Assembly (NCBI GenBank): GCA_001822655.1
Contig: MHRX01000018.1
Span: 4,396 to 17,048, forward strand
Reading direction: 5' to 3'
From: Candidatus Taylorbacteria bacterium RIFCSPLOWO2_01_FULL_45_15b
Lineage (GTDB): Bacteria; Patescibacteriota; Minisyncoccia; Phycocordibacterales; 01-FULL-45-15b
Length of the DNA stretch: 12,653 nucleotides
Below the pieces are notes generated by a model. That model did no database searches. It saw only the letters and a list, made by a program, of their open reading frames with translations, and had not been told where the DNA came from. Below are positions 1 through 7,182 of this stretch, one piece after another. The position numbers were made by a program, and so were the translations under genes. Numbering within the stretch: position 1 is the first letter of the stretch; each line of letters opens with the position of its first letter.

Positions 1-603
1 TTGAACTACGGCGCTTTACCTGTGCCGATCGAGCTCGTCTCTACACAAAACGTTGGCGCTTCACTCGGAGCTAAAATTCTCCATGGCGGCGTGCGCGCCG
101 GTATCATCGGGCTGATAATCGTCGCCCTTTTTATGTTGATTTGGTACCGAATTCCGGGAGTTGTTGCGGCTCTCGCGCTTGCATTTTACGCCATACTCAT
201 GCTCGCGATATTCAAGCTAGTCGGCGTTACGCTTACCGCGGCGGGAATTGCGGGTTTTATTATTTCTCTCGGAATAGCGCTTGACGCGAATGTGATTATT
301 TTTGAACGCATTAAAGAAGAACGGGAGAATAGCCGAGATGATTTCCCGGCGGCCGTTTCCGAAGCGTTTAGGCGAGCGTGGCTTTCTATCCGCGATGGAA
401 ATGTTACATCCATTTTGGGCGCCATCGTTTTGTTTTGGTTTGGCTCGAGTCTTATTGAAGGATTTGCCTTGATTTTGGGCATTGGTGTCGCGCTCAGCAT
501 GATTACGGCGATTTGGGTGACAAAAGCATTCATGCTCGCGGTCTCGCCGAAAAAAATTACACCTTCGAATTCATTCGCTTATGGTTCGGGTCTAAAAAAA
601 TAA
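1..603 (+). CDS. secD: Protein translocase subunit SecD, C-terminal part (cut by window edge)
   Basis: SecD is an inner-membrane RND-type subunit that works with SecF and SecYEG, using the proton gradient to help pull exported proteins through the membrane. Only the last 200 residues are here. The frame is open to base 1, so the TTG at position 1 is an internal codon and not the start. Residues 1-23 match the loop before TM2, with an ALPVP segment followed by VGASLG. Hydrophobic segments lie near residues 34-50, 56-75, 80-100 and 133-178. The SecD/F signature is present at 91-107 (GIALDAN, then FERIKEE), including the conserved Asp95. The gene ends with TAA at 601-603, after a short basic tail. 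secF follows after a 219-bp gap. The family call is firm. Confidence 0.95.
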   Translation: MNYGALPVPIELVSTQNVGASLGAKILHGGVRAGIIGLIIVALFMLIWYRIPGVVAALALAFYAILMLAIFKLVGVTLTAAGIAGFIISLGIALDANVIIFERIKEERENSRDDFPAAVSEAFRRAWLSIRDGNVTSILGAIVLFWFGSSLIEGFALILGIGVALSMITAIWVTKAFMLAVSPKKITPSNSFAYGSGLKK

Positions 604-822
604 TTCTATGACTTACACATTTGGCACATTTCTTCGTTACATCGCTCGTTTGCTTCTTACAGAAGCAGTACACCTTTCGCATTCTGAAACAGAACGCTCA
701 AGGTCTTGCGAAGCTCCAAGTATTCGCTTCTCACCCCGCAGTACTATTCGTACAGCTTGGTCGCAAGCCTTTCTCGTGCCTCGAACTGTATCCAAATGTG
801 TAAGTCCTAAATATAATATTCT
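604..822 (+). other. secD-secF spacer with no convincing gene
   Basis: This 219-bp spacer is unusually long for a secD-secF pair. Two overlapping short ORFs (608-826 and 621-803) are open, but neither has a Shine-Dalgarno sequence, a recognisable domain or membrane-like composition. The first would run into the secF start. The 9-mer ATTCTATGA occurs both at the secD end (603-611) and at the secF start (819-827), which suggests duplication or insertion at the junction. A TATAAT at 812-817, five bases before the secF ATG, could be a -10 box, but I see no matching -35. Confidence 0.4.
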
Positions 823-1755
823 ATGAACGCTGTACGCTATCGAAAATTTTTCTACACTCTCTCGGCAATAATGGTCGGCCTCGCTATTTTTTCTATAAGC
901 GTTTGGGGCTTTAAATTTGGATTGGACTTCACGGGCGGCTCTTTATTGGAAATTACCTATACCGATTCGCGCCCGGCCTTACCAGAGGTTCAGAGTTCTC
1001 TCAAAAATGCCGGATTCGAAAACGCCTCTGTTCGGGAAACAGGTGAAAAGGGATACATTGTCCGGACGAAAAATCTTTCTGATAAGGATATTTTTGCGCT
1101 CGAAAACGGACTTTCATTGGGTGGCACAAAATCTTTCACCCGAGATCGGCTTACAAGCATAGGGCCCGTCATCGGCCAGGAATTGAAACAAAAAGCCTGG
1201 ATCGCCATTGTCTTCATCATCCTCATTACCGTCATATACATAGCCATAGCTTTCCGTCACGTGGGTGACTCTTTGAAGACAAAATCAGGTAAAACAATTT
1301 CTTCATGGCACTACGGACTGATGTCGATTGTCGCTCTTGTTCATGATATTGCGATTCCTGCCGGCGTATTTTCGGTGCTTGGACACTTTGCGGGAGTGGA
1401 AGTGGACGCGCTTTTCGTGACCGCGCTTCTCGCGCTTCTCGGGTATTCAATTAACGATACGATCGTCATTTTTGACCGAATCCGCGAAAATTTGAAGAAA
1501 AATGCCGATCATTCTGTTCGAGAAGAATTTGAATTTACGGTGGGAAAAAGTCTCACCCAGACATACGGGCGCTCCATCAACACTTCCATGACGACCCTCA
1601 TCGTTCTTCTCGCGCTTCTTTTTTTGGGCGGGGGAGCAACGTTCTATTTCATACTCGCGCTCACTGTCGGTGTCGTTGCGGGTGCATATTCATCTATTTT
1701 CCTCGCCGCACCCCTTCTCGTCACGGTTGAGAAGTGGTATGAGAGAAAGAAATAA
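823..1755 (+). CDS. secF: Protein translocase subunit SecF
   Basis: SecF is the partner of SecD in the accessory Sec export complex. The 310-residue length is normal for a separate SecF. It begins with TM1 (about residues 10-30), followed by the diagnostic GLDFTGGSLLEI at 33-44 and a roughly 90-residue periplasmic domain. Five further membrane segments make up the C-terminal half. The second SecF signature, GYSINDTIVIFDRIREN, is at 207-223, and SINTSMTTL follows shortly after. The ATG at 823 is the only start that precedes TM1 correctly. It has no Shine-Dalgarno sequence, and a TATAAT lies only five bases upstream, so a leaderless secF transcript is possible besides read-through from secD. 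The next gene starts one base after the stop. Confidence 0.96.
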   Translation: MNAVRYRKFFYTLSAIMVGLAIFSISVWGFKFGLDFTGGSLLEITYTDSRPALPEVQSSLKNAGFENASVRETGEKGYIVRTKNLSDKDIFALENGLSLGGTKSFTRDRLTSIGPVIGQELKQKAWIAIVFIILITVIYIAIAFRHVGDSLKTKSGKTISSWHYGLMSIVALVHDIAIPAGVFSVLGHFAGVEVDALFVTALLALLGYSINDTIVIFDRIRENLKKNADHSVREEFEFTVGKSLTQTYGRSINTSMTTLIVLLALLFLGGGATFYFILALTVGVVAGAYSSIFLAAPLLVTVEKWYERKK

Positions 1756-1756
1756 T

Positions 1757-2215
1757 ATGGGATTTAGAGAAGATTCAATCAAAAAAAGAGTTAATAAAAT
1801 TTTGCTATTAGCACTACTACCCATACTGGCGCTAATTTTCCTCATCCATCAGGAATTATATGAGAGTAATTTCGCAAGCGTTGATTGGTGTTACACCGAA
1901 GTTTATTGTGGAGGACCTCAAATTGTAATTCTAATATTTTCAGCAATTTCTACTCTTGCATTGCTGGCGTATTTATTTGTTAGAAAAAAGGACGCAAGAA
2001 ATGTGGCTTCGACAGCGCAGGGCAATTTCGCCGTTGCCGGTGCCGGTCTCGGTGTATTTCTTGCGGCTTTATCAACTTTTTTTATTCCCATTCTTCAGGT
2101 TTTGAGGGAGGCCGCTAGCGGAGGTGTAGACAGCGCACGTCTTCTTTTTCCCATATATATTGTTATAGGAGGATTTATTGGTCTGGTACTTGGATACTTA
2201 AAAAAGAAAAAATAG
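1757..2215 (+). CDS. Small four-TM membrane protein of unknown function
   Basis: I do not recognise this 152-residue protein. The ATG at 1757 lies one base after the secF stop. An earlier in-frame start inside secF would add 29 residues encoded within secF, so it is rejected. The chain starts with a basic amphipathic stretch, and hydrophobic segments follow at about 13-31, 54-75, 92-115 and 129-148. A loop with two cysteines (C46, C51) lies between TM1 and TM2, and the tail is KKKK. The next gene encodes a similar TM-CxxxC-TM arrangement, so the two may be distant relatives. Base composition is more AT-rich than secDF. Position suggests co-transcription with secF, but a role in secretion is only an inference. 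Confidence 0.75.
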   Translation: MGFREDSIKKRVNKILLLALLPILALIFLIHQELYESNFASVDWCYTEVYCGGPQIVILIFSAISTLALLAYLFVRKKDARNVASTAQGNFAVAGAGLGVFLAALSTFFIPILQVLREAASGGVDSARLLFPIYIVIGGFIGLVLGYLKKKK

Positions 2216-2218
2216 CTC

Positions 2219-2512
2219 ATGACAAGAAAAATTATTTTATCTGCTGCCTGGCTTATAGTCCCAACAATATTTATTGTCATTTTGACTGATCAGGCATGGG
2301 GAAATTCTTACTGTGAAAACGGGTGTGTTATTCCTTATTGGATAGGTGCCTACGTCTTTGGGCTTGCAGGTGTCGTCGCACTCCTAATTCTTTGGGTACC
2401 GAATGGCGCGGCTCTGTCTCGGCAATTTATATATTTTATTCTAATCCTGTCTTTGAGCGCATTGTATGGTGGCACTGTAATCTGGCTGACGAGACTCATC
2501 GTCAGTGTGTAG
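2219..2512 (+). CDS. Small three-TM membrane protein of unknown function
   Basis: This 97-residue protein starts three bases after the previous stop and is not recognised. Hydrophobic segments are at about 5-23, 40-61 and 69-92. Two cysteines (C32, C36) lie in the loop after TM1, as in the upstream neighbour. It has no obvious Shine-Dalgarno sequence, and the short spacing suggests translation coupled to the upstream gene. It is the last gene before the weak terminator at 2582-2600 and the rRNA promoter. Confidence 0.7.
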   Translation: MTRKIILSAAWLIVPTIFIVILTDQAWGNSYCENGCVIPYWIGAYVFGLAGVVALLILWVPNGAALSRQFIYFILILSLSALYGGTVIWLTRLIVSV

Positions 2513-2581
2513 ATTTTTTTCTCGTTATTGTTGAAAATACCTTAGTAAATCTAAGTAATTACTCTATCAAGGCTTGGATTT

Positions 2582-2600
2582 AGGGCCCGAATGCCCTTTT
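2582..2600 (+). terminator. Weak intrinsic terminator after the secDF group
   Basis: The stem AGGGC (2582-2586) pairs with GCCCT (2593-2597) around a 6-nt loop and runs into a short U tract. It lies between the last small membrane protein and the rRNA promoter. It is short, so some read-through is likely. Confidence 0.5.
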
Positions 2601-2622
2601 CACACCTTCTACGCCCTTGAGC

Positions 2623-2650
2623 TTGACTCTATTTGGCCAATGACTATAAT
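2623..2650 (+). promoter_or_regulatory. Promoter of the 16S rRNA transcript
   Basis: TTGACT at 2623-2628, a 16-bp spacer and a perfect TATAAT at 2645-2650 form the best promoter match upstream of the rRNA gene. Transcription would start near 2657. A closely similar -35 region (TTGACTCTATT) recurs at 8977, just after the rRNA terminator. Confidence 0.8.
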
Positions 2651-2656
2651 GGTTTT

Positions 2657-3137
2657 TACGTCTTAAAGGCAAGACGTTAGGTTCGTTGACACTTAAATTG
2701 AAATATTTGCGCAAAAGCCCGCTTTGGCGGGAGCCTATTATGGATAGGTAAGTAGCGTAAAAGAGAACCCCAGCCGTAATTTTACCGAATAAAAAATGTA
2801 ATTGATTGAAAATCTACTGATGAATAGGCAATCATTGAGAGTTTTATTCTGTGAAATTACGGCTGGGTAGTGCAAGTTCACCGAGCACCACTTTGGTTAA
2901 TTGAAATTTCTTAATCCGTAAAAAACCAAAAAGTGATATAAAAAAATAGAAGCATCGATTGACGAAAATGGTGCTCGGTATACGTAAAACTCTGGCTTTA
3001 AAACCAGAGGCTATTACAAATAATGATTTGAGCGAAGGTCACTCTCTTAAATAGGAAGACAGGTTGAAAATAATGGAAGCATTATTTTTTATTTTGTTCC
3101 GTTCTAAAAAATTTATAGCAGCAATGCATTAAATTCT
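2657..3137 (+). ncRNA. Structured leader of the pre-16S transcript
   Basis: No gene is visible in this 480-nt stretch. It folds into successive hairpins: CGTCTT/AAGACG near 2659-2676, a perfect 14-bp stem 2769-2782/2854-2867 enclosing an inner hairpin, a 10-bp stem 2881-2890/2969-2978, and CTCTGG/CCAGAG at 2990-2995/3004-3009. The last part (3079-3104) pairs with the trailer. Leader hairpins in bacterial rRNA operons commonly act in antitermination and processing. That role is an inference here, and no clear boxA was found. Confidence 0.6.
3079..3104 (+). repeat. 5' arm of the pre-16S processing stem
   Basis: These 26 bases pair with 8916-8941 across the whole interrupted gene, with 25 Watson-Crick pairs and one G-U. 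Helices of this kind bring the ends of 16S precursors together and are the usual RNase III substrate. The arm lies 37 nt before the mature 5' end. It is strong evidence that the exons, insertions and trailer form one transcript. Confidence 0.85.
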
Positions 3138-3140
3138 TAA

Positions 3141-3203
3141 TAAGAGTTTGATCCTAGCTCAGGATGAACGCTGGCGGCGTGGATAAGGCATGCAAGTCGA
3201 ACG
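3141..3203 (+). rRNA. rrs: 16S exon 1 (5' end to helix 6)
   Basis: It begins GAGTTTGATCCTAGCTCAG, the classic 27F site, and ends at GTCGAACG just before the helix-6/V1 loop, where the IVS starts. The exact mature 5' end is inferred from homology. Confidence 0.93.
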
Positions 3204-3635
3204 CCGGAAGTCGGACATCGGATGTCAGAAATCGGATATAATTATTGCAATGAATGCTGATAACTTGGAAGTGTATAAAAAAGCAAGCGCATTGTTTCCA
3301 AAGATATATCGGATTGTGCGGTCTTGGAAGCAAATTGACCAACGAGAAATTGGAAGTCAAATGATTCGTTCGGCAAATTCAATTCATGCGAATATTGCTG
3401 AGGGAATAAGTAAGACACCTCAAGATTTTAAGCGTTATATTTCTAACGCAATTGGTTCATGCGACGAGTTGATTAGTCACATAAAAGATTGTGCTAATGT
3501 TGAACTAATTTCTATAGACAAACGAGATAATCTGCTTCAAGAATATACAGTTATTGCGAAGCAATTAACACGTCTTAAGCAACATTGGAAATAATTTGTA
3601 TTCCGAATCTCTGGTTTCTGTTGTCCGACTTCTGG
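3204..3635 (+). mobile_element. rRNA intervening sequence (IVS) in 16S helix 6
   Basis: This 432-bp insertion replaces the V1 hairpin loop. Its ends pair as a 14-bp stem (3204-3217 with 3622-3635, one G-U). The pairing continues inward through CAGAAA and TCGGA blocks with a bulge, leaving the ORF in the loop. Known IVS elements have this form: a long terminal helix cut out by RNase III, leaving a fragmented rRNA rather than a spliced one. They usually sit in 23S; a 16S location is less common. There are no group I motifs. Confidence 0.85.
3250..3594 (+). CDS. IVS-encoded four-helix-bundle protein (23S rRNA-intervening-sequence protein family)
   Basis: The 114-residue protein matches the family of small four-helix-bundle proteins encoded in rRNA intervening sequences, also called the S23 or IVP family. 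Recognisable blocks are LEVYKKASAL near the start, QMIRSANSIHANIAEG at about 38-53, and a SCDELISHI-like segment in helix 3. Its molecular role is not established; RNA binding or element maintenance has been suggested for the family. The ATG at 3250 is preferred over an in-frame ATG at 3190 because the first 20 codons of the longer form are 16S exon and IVS stem. There is no good Shine-Dalgarno sequence, and translation from an rRNA precursor may be weak. Confidence 0.88.
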   Translation: MNADNLEVYKKASALFPKIYRIVRSWKQIDQREIGSQMIRSANSIHANIAEGISKTPQDFKRYISNAIGSCDELISHIKDCANVELISIDKRDNLLQEYTVIAKQLTRLKQHWK

Positions 3636-3862
3636 AGTGGCAGACGAGGTAGTAACACGTAGGTACGCACCCCGAAGTCGGGCATAGCTAGCCGAAAGGT
3701 TAGGTAATTCCCGATAGTCTCCGACCCGAAAGGCGTCGGAGTAAAGTTTTTTCGCTTTGGGAGCGGCCTGCGGAGTATCAGCTAGTTGGTAGGGTAATGG
3801 CCTACCAAGGCTATGACGCTTAGGGGGAGTGAGAGCTCGATCCCCACCGATGGAACTGAGAT
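3636..3862 (+). rRNA. rrs: 16S exon 2 (about E. coli 100-328)
   Basis: It resumes at AGTGGCAGACGAGGTAGTAA and ends GGAACTGAGAT, one base short of the conserved ACGGTCCA block found after intron 1. The last exon base is U, as group I splicing requires. Confidence 0.92.
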
Positions 3863-4724
3863 AAACGTTCGTACTTAATTTTGAAACGAACGGAATAAAT
3901 CCTTGCTAGGATTTTTCCTCCTGCTCGAGGCCAAGCCTCTGCGCAGAGCCTTTTCAAAATAAGTACTCACTCTCGCCTGAGAGGAAAAGAACAACTGTCT
4001 CCTTGTGGAGTAATTCACAAGTAAAACCCAACTCATAACGGTGGAGTCTTCATGCTAGAATGGTCTAAATGAAGAGAATACCGTGGGAAGTTGGCGAAAA
4101 TAAATTTACAGACGCTTATGTCGCAGGATTTTTTGATGGAGATGGTTCTCTGGTAGCAATACTAGAAAAACAATCATCAAAATATTCGCGAACATATCGA
4201 CCTAGACTTAGGATAAATTTCACACAACATATACGGCATTCAGCAATGCTCGATCGGTTATGTGATTACTTAGGTGCGGGTCATGTGCGTCTGTATTCTT
4301 CTCATGAAATGGCGGAATTAGTTATTCAGGACCGAGTAGATATTCTACGAGTTTTGAATAAAATGCTTCCACATTTGATTTTAAAGAAGAACCAAGTCAT
4401 TCTCGCGATTGAAGTGTTATTGTTAATCGGTGAGAATGTTCGCACGAATAGAATATCGGATATTAATTATTTTAAGATACTCGAATGTGTTAAAAAGATA
4501 AGAAATCTGAATTCAAAATCGGGTGGTAAAAAGGATTTTATTTCGCTTAACCCCGTAACGACTTCTCGTTTAACACGAGAGAGTTCACAACGGTCACGAG
4601 ACCTAAGTGTGAGCTAACATGTTGGCTCCCTCCCTAGTTTTCTTTTTAGAAATTTCTAGAGATTAAAACTAGGGAGGGATGAAGGTATAGTCTGATACCC
4701 CGAGTGATCGGGGAAAACGATATG
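3863..4724 (+). mobile_element. Group I intron 1 in 16S after about position 328
   Basis: Removing these 862 bases joins GAGAU to ACGGUCCA, matching E. coli GAGACACGGUCCA. The upstream exon ends in U and the intron ends in G. A possible internal guide GUCUC (3997-4001) pairs with exon GAGAU. It lies far in, after a large 5' domain whose arms pair (about 3871-3883 with 3955-3966). P7 is AGAC(c)UA at 4599-4605 with UAGUCU at 4688-4693. A P8-like hairpin with CCCTCCCTAGTTTT arms is almost the same as in intron 4. The endonuclease ORF lies inside, and its last codons overlap the P7 5' strand. The class is well supported, but the full fold was not computed. Confidence 0.85.
4069..4617 (+). CDS. 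LAGLIDADG homing endonuclease, single motif, in intron 1
   Basis: The 182-residue protein has one LAGLIDADG motif, VAGFFDGDG at residues 18-26, with Asp25 as the expected metal-binding catalytic residue. Single-motif members such as I-CreI act as homodimers and cut an intronless copy of the host site, here a 16S gene near position 328, so that repair copies the intron in. The region to about 150 has the alternating basic beta-strand and helix character of the family. The last 18 or so codons, rich in Ser and Arg, overlap the intron P7 strand and may be unstructured. The first codons (MKRIPWEVG) resemble at DNA level those of the intron 4 ORF and are probably intron core. There is no clear ribosome binding site. 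Confidence 0.92.
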   Translation: MKRIPWEVGENKFTDAYVAGFFDGDGSLVAILEKQSSKYSRTYRPRLRINFTQHIRHSAMLDRLCDYLGAGHVRLYSSHEMAELVIQDRVDILRVLNKMLPHLILKKNQVILAIEVLLLIGENVRTNRISDINYFKILECVKKIRNLNSKSGGKKDFISLNPVTTSRLTRESSQRSRDLSVS

Positions 4725-5160
4725 ACGGTCCATACACCTACGGGTGGCCGCAGTCGAGAATCTTCCGCAATGGGCGAAAGCCTGACGGAGCGACGCCGCG
4801 TGCAGGATGACGTACTTCGGTATGTAAACTGCTTTTGTAGACTAGAAAATTATTGATCAGTCTAAGAATAAGAGGTTGCTAAACTCGTGCCAGCAGCAGC
4901 GGTAATACGAGTGCCTCAAGCGTTATCCGGAATCATTGGGCGTAAAGGGTGTGTAGGCGGTCGTGTTAGTCTTTCGTGAAATTCTTCGGCTTAACCGGGG
5001 GTCCGCGGGGGAAACGGCACGACTAGAGGATGCGAGAGGTGAATGGAACTCATAGTGTAGGGGTGAAATCCGTTGATATTATGGGGAACACCAAAAGCGA
5101 AGGCAATTCACTGGCGCACTCCTGACGCTGAAACACGAAAGCGTGGGTAGCGAATGGGAT
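4725..5160 (+). rRNA. rrs: 16S exon 3 (about E. coli 329-788)
   Basis: This exon carries the 530 loop as GTGCCAGCAGCAGCGG, i.e. C526 is A. The opposing position 505 is U (TTGCTAA in place of GGCTAA), so the pseudoknot pair is kept. It ends GAATGGGAT, the first half of the 787-806 block. Confidence 0.93.
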
Positions 5161-5476
5161 CGATGATAGTTTTTAAGTTATAAGTTTAAAAGTTTATAAG
5201 TTAAAAAGTATTGCACCGCGAGGGGTCGCGGTAGGTTCCCCAAGTTGTTTTTAGACAGCTTGGAAAAAATTTGGCTGTATGCTGGAAAAACCGAGCATCC
5301 AACAATACCGAAAGGTAAAAATTTGTTGGTGCGGTCAATCAGCAGGGAAGTTCCACAAGGAACCCCTCAGAGACTATACGCCAAACCCTAAATCACTTTG
5401 CCTATTGGCAAATGATCGGGAAGATATAGTCCGAACTGCATGGCGACATGCAGAGACAGGCAGAAATGTCCTGTCC

Positions 5477-5499
5477 AACTTGTACACTTTGTTGAGAGA
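5477..5499 (+). repeat. Left arm of perfect 23-bp inverted repeat in intron 2
   Basis: It is exactly complementary to 5808-5830. The two arms enclose the 82-residue ORF and its ribosome binding site. The form recalls an IVS nested inside an intron. Confidence 0.95.
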
Positions 5500-5521
5500 A
5501 AATAAAAAGAAAGGAGAAGAA

Positions 5522-5770
5522 ATGAACACGCCGGTAGTTAAAATCTTAGAGTATGGCGGTCGCTATTTGGGCAAGTATCCTTATGGAGGTTTCAGCATCA
5601 CAGTTTCCGCCGGAGATCAATTGCTGGAAGTTATAGGTTCACCAGAATACGGTCCAACCAATAGCGATACAGTCCTAAAGAGGGCTCGGTGTATTTCTAT
5701 TGCAAAACGAAAGGCCCGAATGATTGCTAAAGCTCTTCACCTAGAGGTTCGGGAGGATTTTTTCAAATAA
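5522..5770 (+). CDS. Intron 2 ORF: small basic protein, not a LAGLIDADG enzyme
   Basis: I do not recognise this 82-residue protein. The ATG at 5522 has a strong Shine-Dalgarno sequence (AAAGGAG at 5511-5517) at normal spacing. A longer reading from 5279 would translate the intron's catalytic core and is rejected. Residues 1-45 are rich in Gly and aromatic residues and look like beta strands (GGRYLGKYPYGGFSITV). Residues 50-82 are strongly basic and probably helical (RARCISIAKRKARMIAKAL), which fits an RNA- or DNA-binding protein. It has no LAGLIDADG, GIY-YIG, HNH or reverse-transcriptase motif. It sits in the loop of the 23-bp helix. A hairpin at 5785-5809 follows and could compete with that helix. 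Confidence 0.7.
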   Translation: MNTPVVKILEYGGRYLGKYPYGGFSITVSAGDQLLEVIGSPEYGPTNSDTVLKRARCISIAKRKARMIAKALHLEVREDFFK

Positions 5771-5784
5771 AACTTCCCGCGACC

Positions 5785-5809
5785 GAGCCATCACTATTGG
5801 TGGTGGCTC
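5785..5809 (+). repeat. 10-bp hairpin after the intron 2 ORF
   Basis: GAGCCATCAC pairs with GTGGTGGCTC around a TATTG loop, with one G-U. It overlaps the first bases of the right arm of the 23-bp inverted repeat, so the two structures may be mutually exclusive at their edge. There is no U tract, so it is not a typical terminator. Confidence 0.6.
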
Positions 5810-5830
5810 TCTCAACAAAGTGTACAAGTT
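5808..5830 (+). repeat. Right arm of perfect 23-bp inverted repeat in intron 2
   Basis: Partner of 5477-5499; see that entry. Confidence 0.95.
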
Positions 5831-5914
5831 ATGAAGTGAATGAGATGGATACGATTTTCGCGCATTCCGCGTGGGTTCCGCATCTGTCCGCATGGCTTCA
5901 CCGTAACAAAATTG

Positions 5915-6189
5915 TAGATACCCCAGTAGTCCACGCCCTAAACGATCTTCTCTAGCTTTTCGGAGTATCGACCCTCTGAGAGGCGAAGCTAACGCGTTAA
6001 GAGAAGCGCCTGGGTAGTACGACCGCAAGGTTAAAACTCAAAGGAATAGACGGGGACTTGCACAAGCAGTGGATCGTGTGGTTTAATTCGTCGGTAAACG
6101 AAGAACCTTACCAGGGTTAGAAATCTAGTCGAATCTATTTGGAAACAGATAGAGTCCGCAAGGACGGCTAGACAGGTGCTGCATGGCCG
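5915..6189 (+). rRNA. rrs: 16S exon 4 (about E. coli 789-1061)
   Basis: It starts TAGATACCCCAGTAGTCC and includes AAACTCAAAGGAATAGACGG, which has A where most bacteria have T near position 920. It ends GCATGGCCG. The last base is G, not U, on the most economical alignment. Confidence 0.92.
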
Positions 6190-7089
6190 GACCTAGTGTT
6201 CGACGGCCACCTCGAAAGTAATTTTGAGGAACAAACTCCAGCTCATAACGGTAGAGCCCATGTATAGTCGTGGTAAAATAATACTATGATTAAAACGGGT
6301 GTTATCGTAGGAAGTTCGGATACTGATTTTTGTGAAATATTTAATGATGACTTTGCTTTTTACATTCTTGGATTGTGGTGTGCGGATGGGTACCACAGGA
6401 CAAGTAGTATTGGATTAAGCAACGTTGACCACACTCTTATTTTGCAGTTTAGAGATTTTTTGGCAAAAATTTTTCCAATCGAACGATTGCGGTTGCGAAT
6501 CTATATTCCTCTAGAAAAGAAAGAATATGATTTAACATCGCTTATATCGTCAGGAATAAATAAAATCTCCTATTGCAAAATTAAGAAAGCGAAAGCACCG
6601 ACAGTACATATCTATGTAAATAGTCGGCCGCTTTTAAGGGCTTTTAGAAAAGCTCGAGATGGCATTCAGGGCGTAGATGATGTGAATTTCATCACCGCGT
6701 ATTTTTCTGGTCGTTTTGACGGAGATGGCTCTGTTTCAAGCGATGGTAGAAAAGATTGTCGTATTGCGTACAGCACAAGCGCTGAAGCTACAACCGATTG
6801 CAACCTACTTCATTATTTGGGAATTAAAAGTGCAAAAGTGTATCACTATGCGGCGGCTCGCACATATTGCATCTATATTTCCCGATATGAATCTGAAAGA
6901 TTCTTAAAAAATATTCGAGAATATTCTTGATCACAAAAATCAGTATCCGTACCCTCTAGAGACTTAGCTTATCAACAGAGATAAGCTAGATGGTGGATTT
7001 TTATTCATCATAAGACGCTGGCTCCTAAACCCCTTTGTGGGTCGGATGAAGGTATAGTCCGTGCCGTTAGTAATAACGGAATTGCACAG
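6190..7089 (+). mobile_element. Group I intron 3 in 16S at about position 1061
   Basis: Removing 900 bases joins GCAUGGCCG to UCGUCAG, matching bacterial GCAUGGCYGUCGUCAG. The intron ends in G. CGGCCA at 6204-6209 can pair with exon UGGCCG as P1, but this puts a G-C pair where group I introns normally have U-G. P7 is GAC(u)UA 6961-6966 with UAGUC 7055-7059. The AAGGUAUAGUCCGUGCC segment near the end resembles introns 1 and 4. A two-motif LAGLIDADG gene fills the middle. Confidence 0.8.
6286..6930 (+). CDS. LAGLIDADG homing endonuclease, two motifs, in intron 3
   Basis: The 214-residue protein has two LAGLIDADG motifs about 113 residues apart: ILGLWCADG at 27-35 (Asp34) and FSGRFDGDG at 140-148 (Asp147). 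Two-motif enzymes act as monomers that cut an asymmetric site, here presumably the intronless 16S near position 1061. Both catalytic acids are present, so the protein looks intact. It differs clearly from the intron 1 and intron 4 enzymes. The ATG at 6286 follows an AT-rich stretch without a Shine-Dalgarno sequence. The stop lies just before the P7 region. Confidence 0.92.
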   Translation: MIKTGVIVGSSDTDFCEIFNDDFAFYILGLWCADGYHRTSSIGLSNVDHTLILQFRDFLAKIFPIERLRLRIYIPLEKKEYDLTSLISSGINKISYCKIKKAKAPTVHIYVNSRPLLRAFRKARDGIQGVDDVNFITAYFSGRFDGDGSVSSDGRKDCRIAYSTSAEATTDCNLLHYLGIKSAKVYHYAAARTYCIYISRYESERFLKNIREYS

Positions 7090-7182
7090 TCGTCAGTTCG
7101 TGGTATGAATTGTTCCCTTAAGTGGGGTAACGAACGCAACCCTCGTTGCCTGTTATATTTGTCAGGCGAGACTGCCCAGCCC

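Larger units (their letters stand above)
5161..5914 (+). mobile_element. Group I intron 2 in 16S at position 788
   Basis: Removal of 754 bases joins GGGAU to UAGAUACCCC, restoring the 787-806 block. The upstream base is U and the last intron base is G. A guide-like GUUCC (5235-5239) can pair with exon GGGAU using two G-U pairs. P7 is a perfect 7-bp pairing, GACUAUA 5372-5378 with UAUAGUC 5425-5431. The whole catalytic core is therefore within the first 280 nt. The 3' half is a P9-like extension: a perfect 23-bp helix (5477-5499/5808-5830) that encloses the small ORF. Position 788 is also a known group I insertion site in other rRNAs. Confidence 0.88.

Noticed and set aside
186..533. Minus-strand ORF of 115 residues opposite secD
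   Set aside because: It is antisense to a clear SecD reading frame and has no start signals or domain.
5279..5521. N-terminal 81-codon extension of the intron 2 ORF
   Set aside because: These bases form the group I core, including P7, and the strong Shine-Dalgarno sequence belongs to the ATG at 5522.
5741..6028. Minus-strand ORF of 95 residues
   Set aside because: It covers intron 2 hairpins and conserved 16S sequence on the opposite strand.
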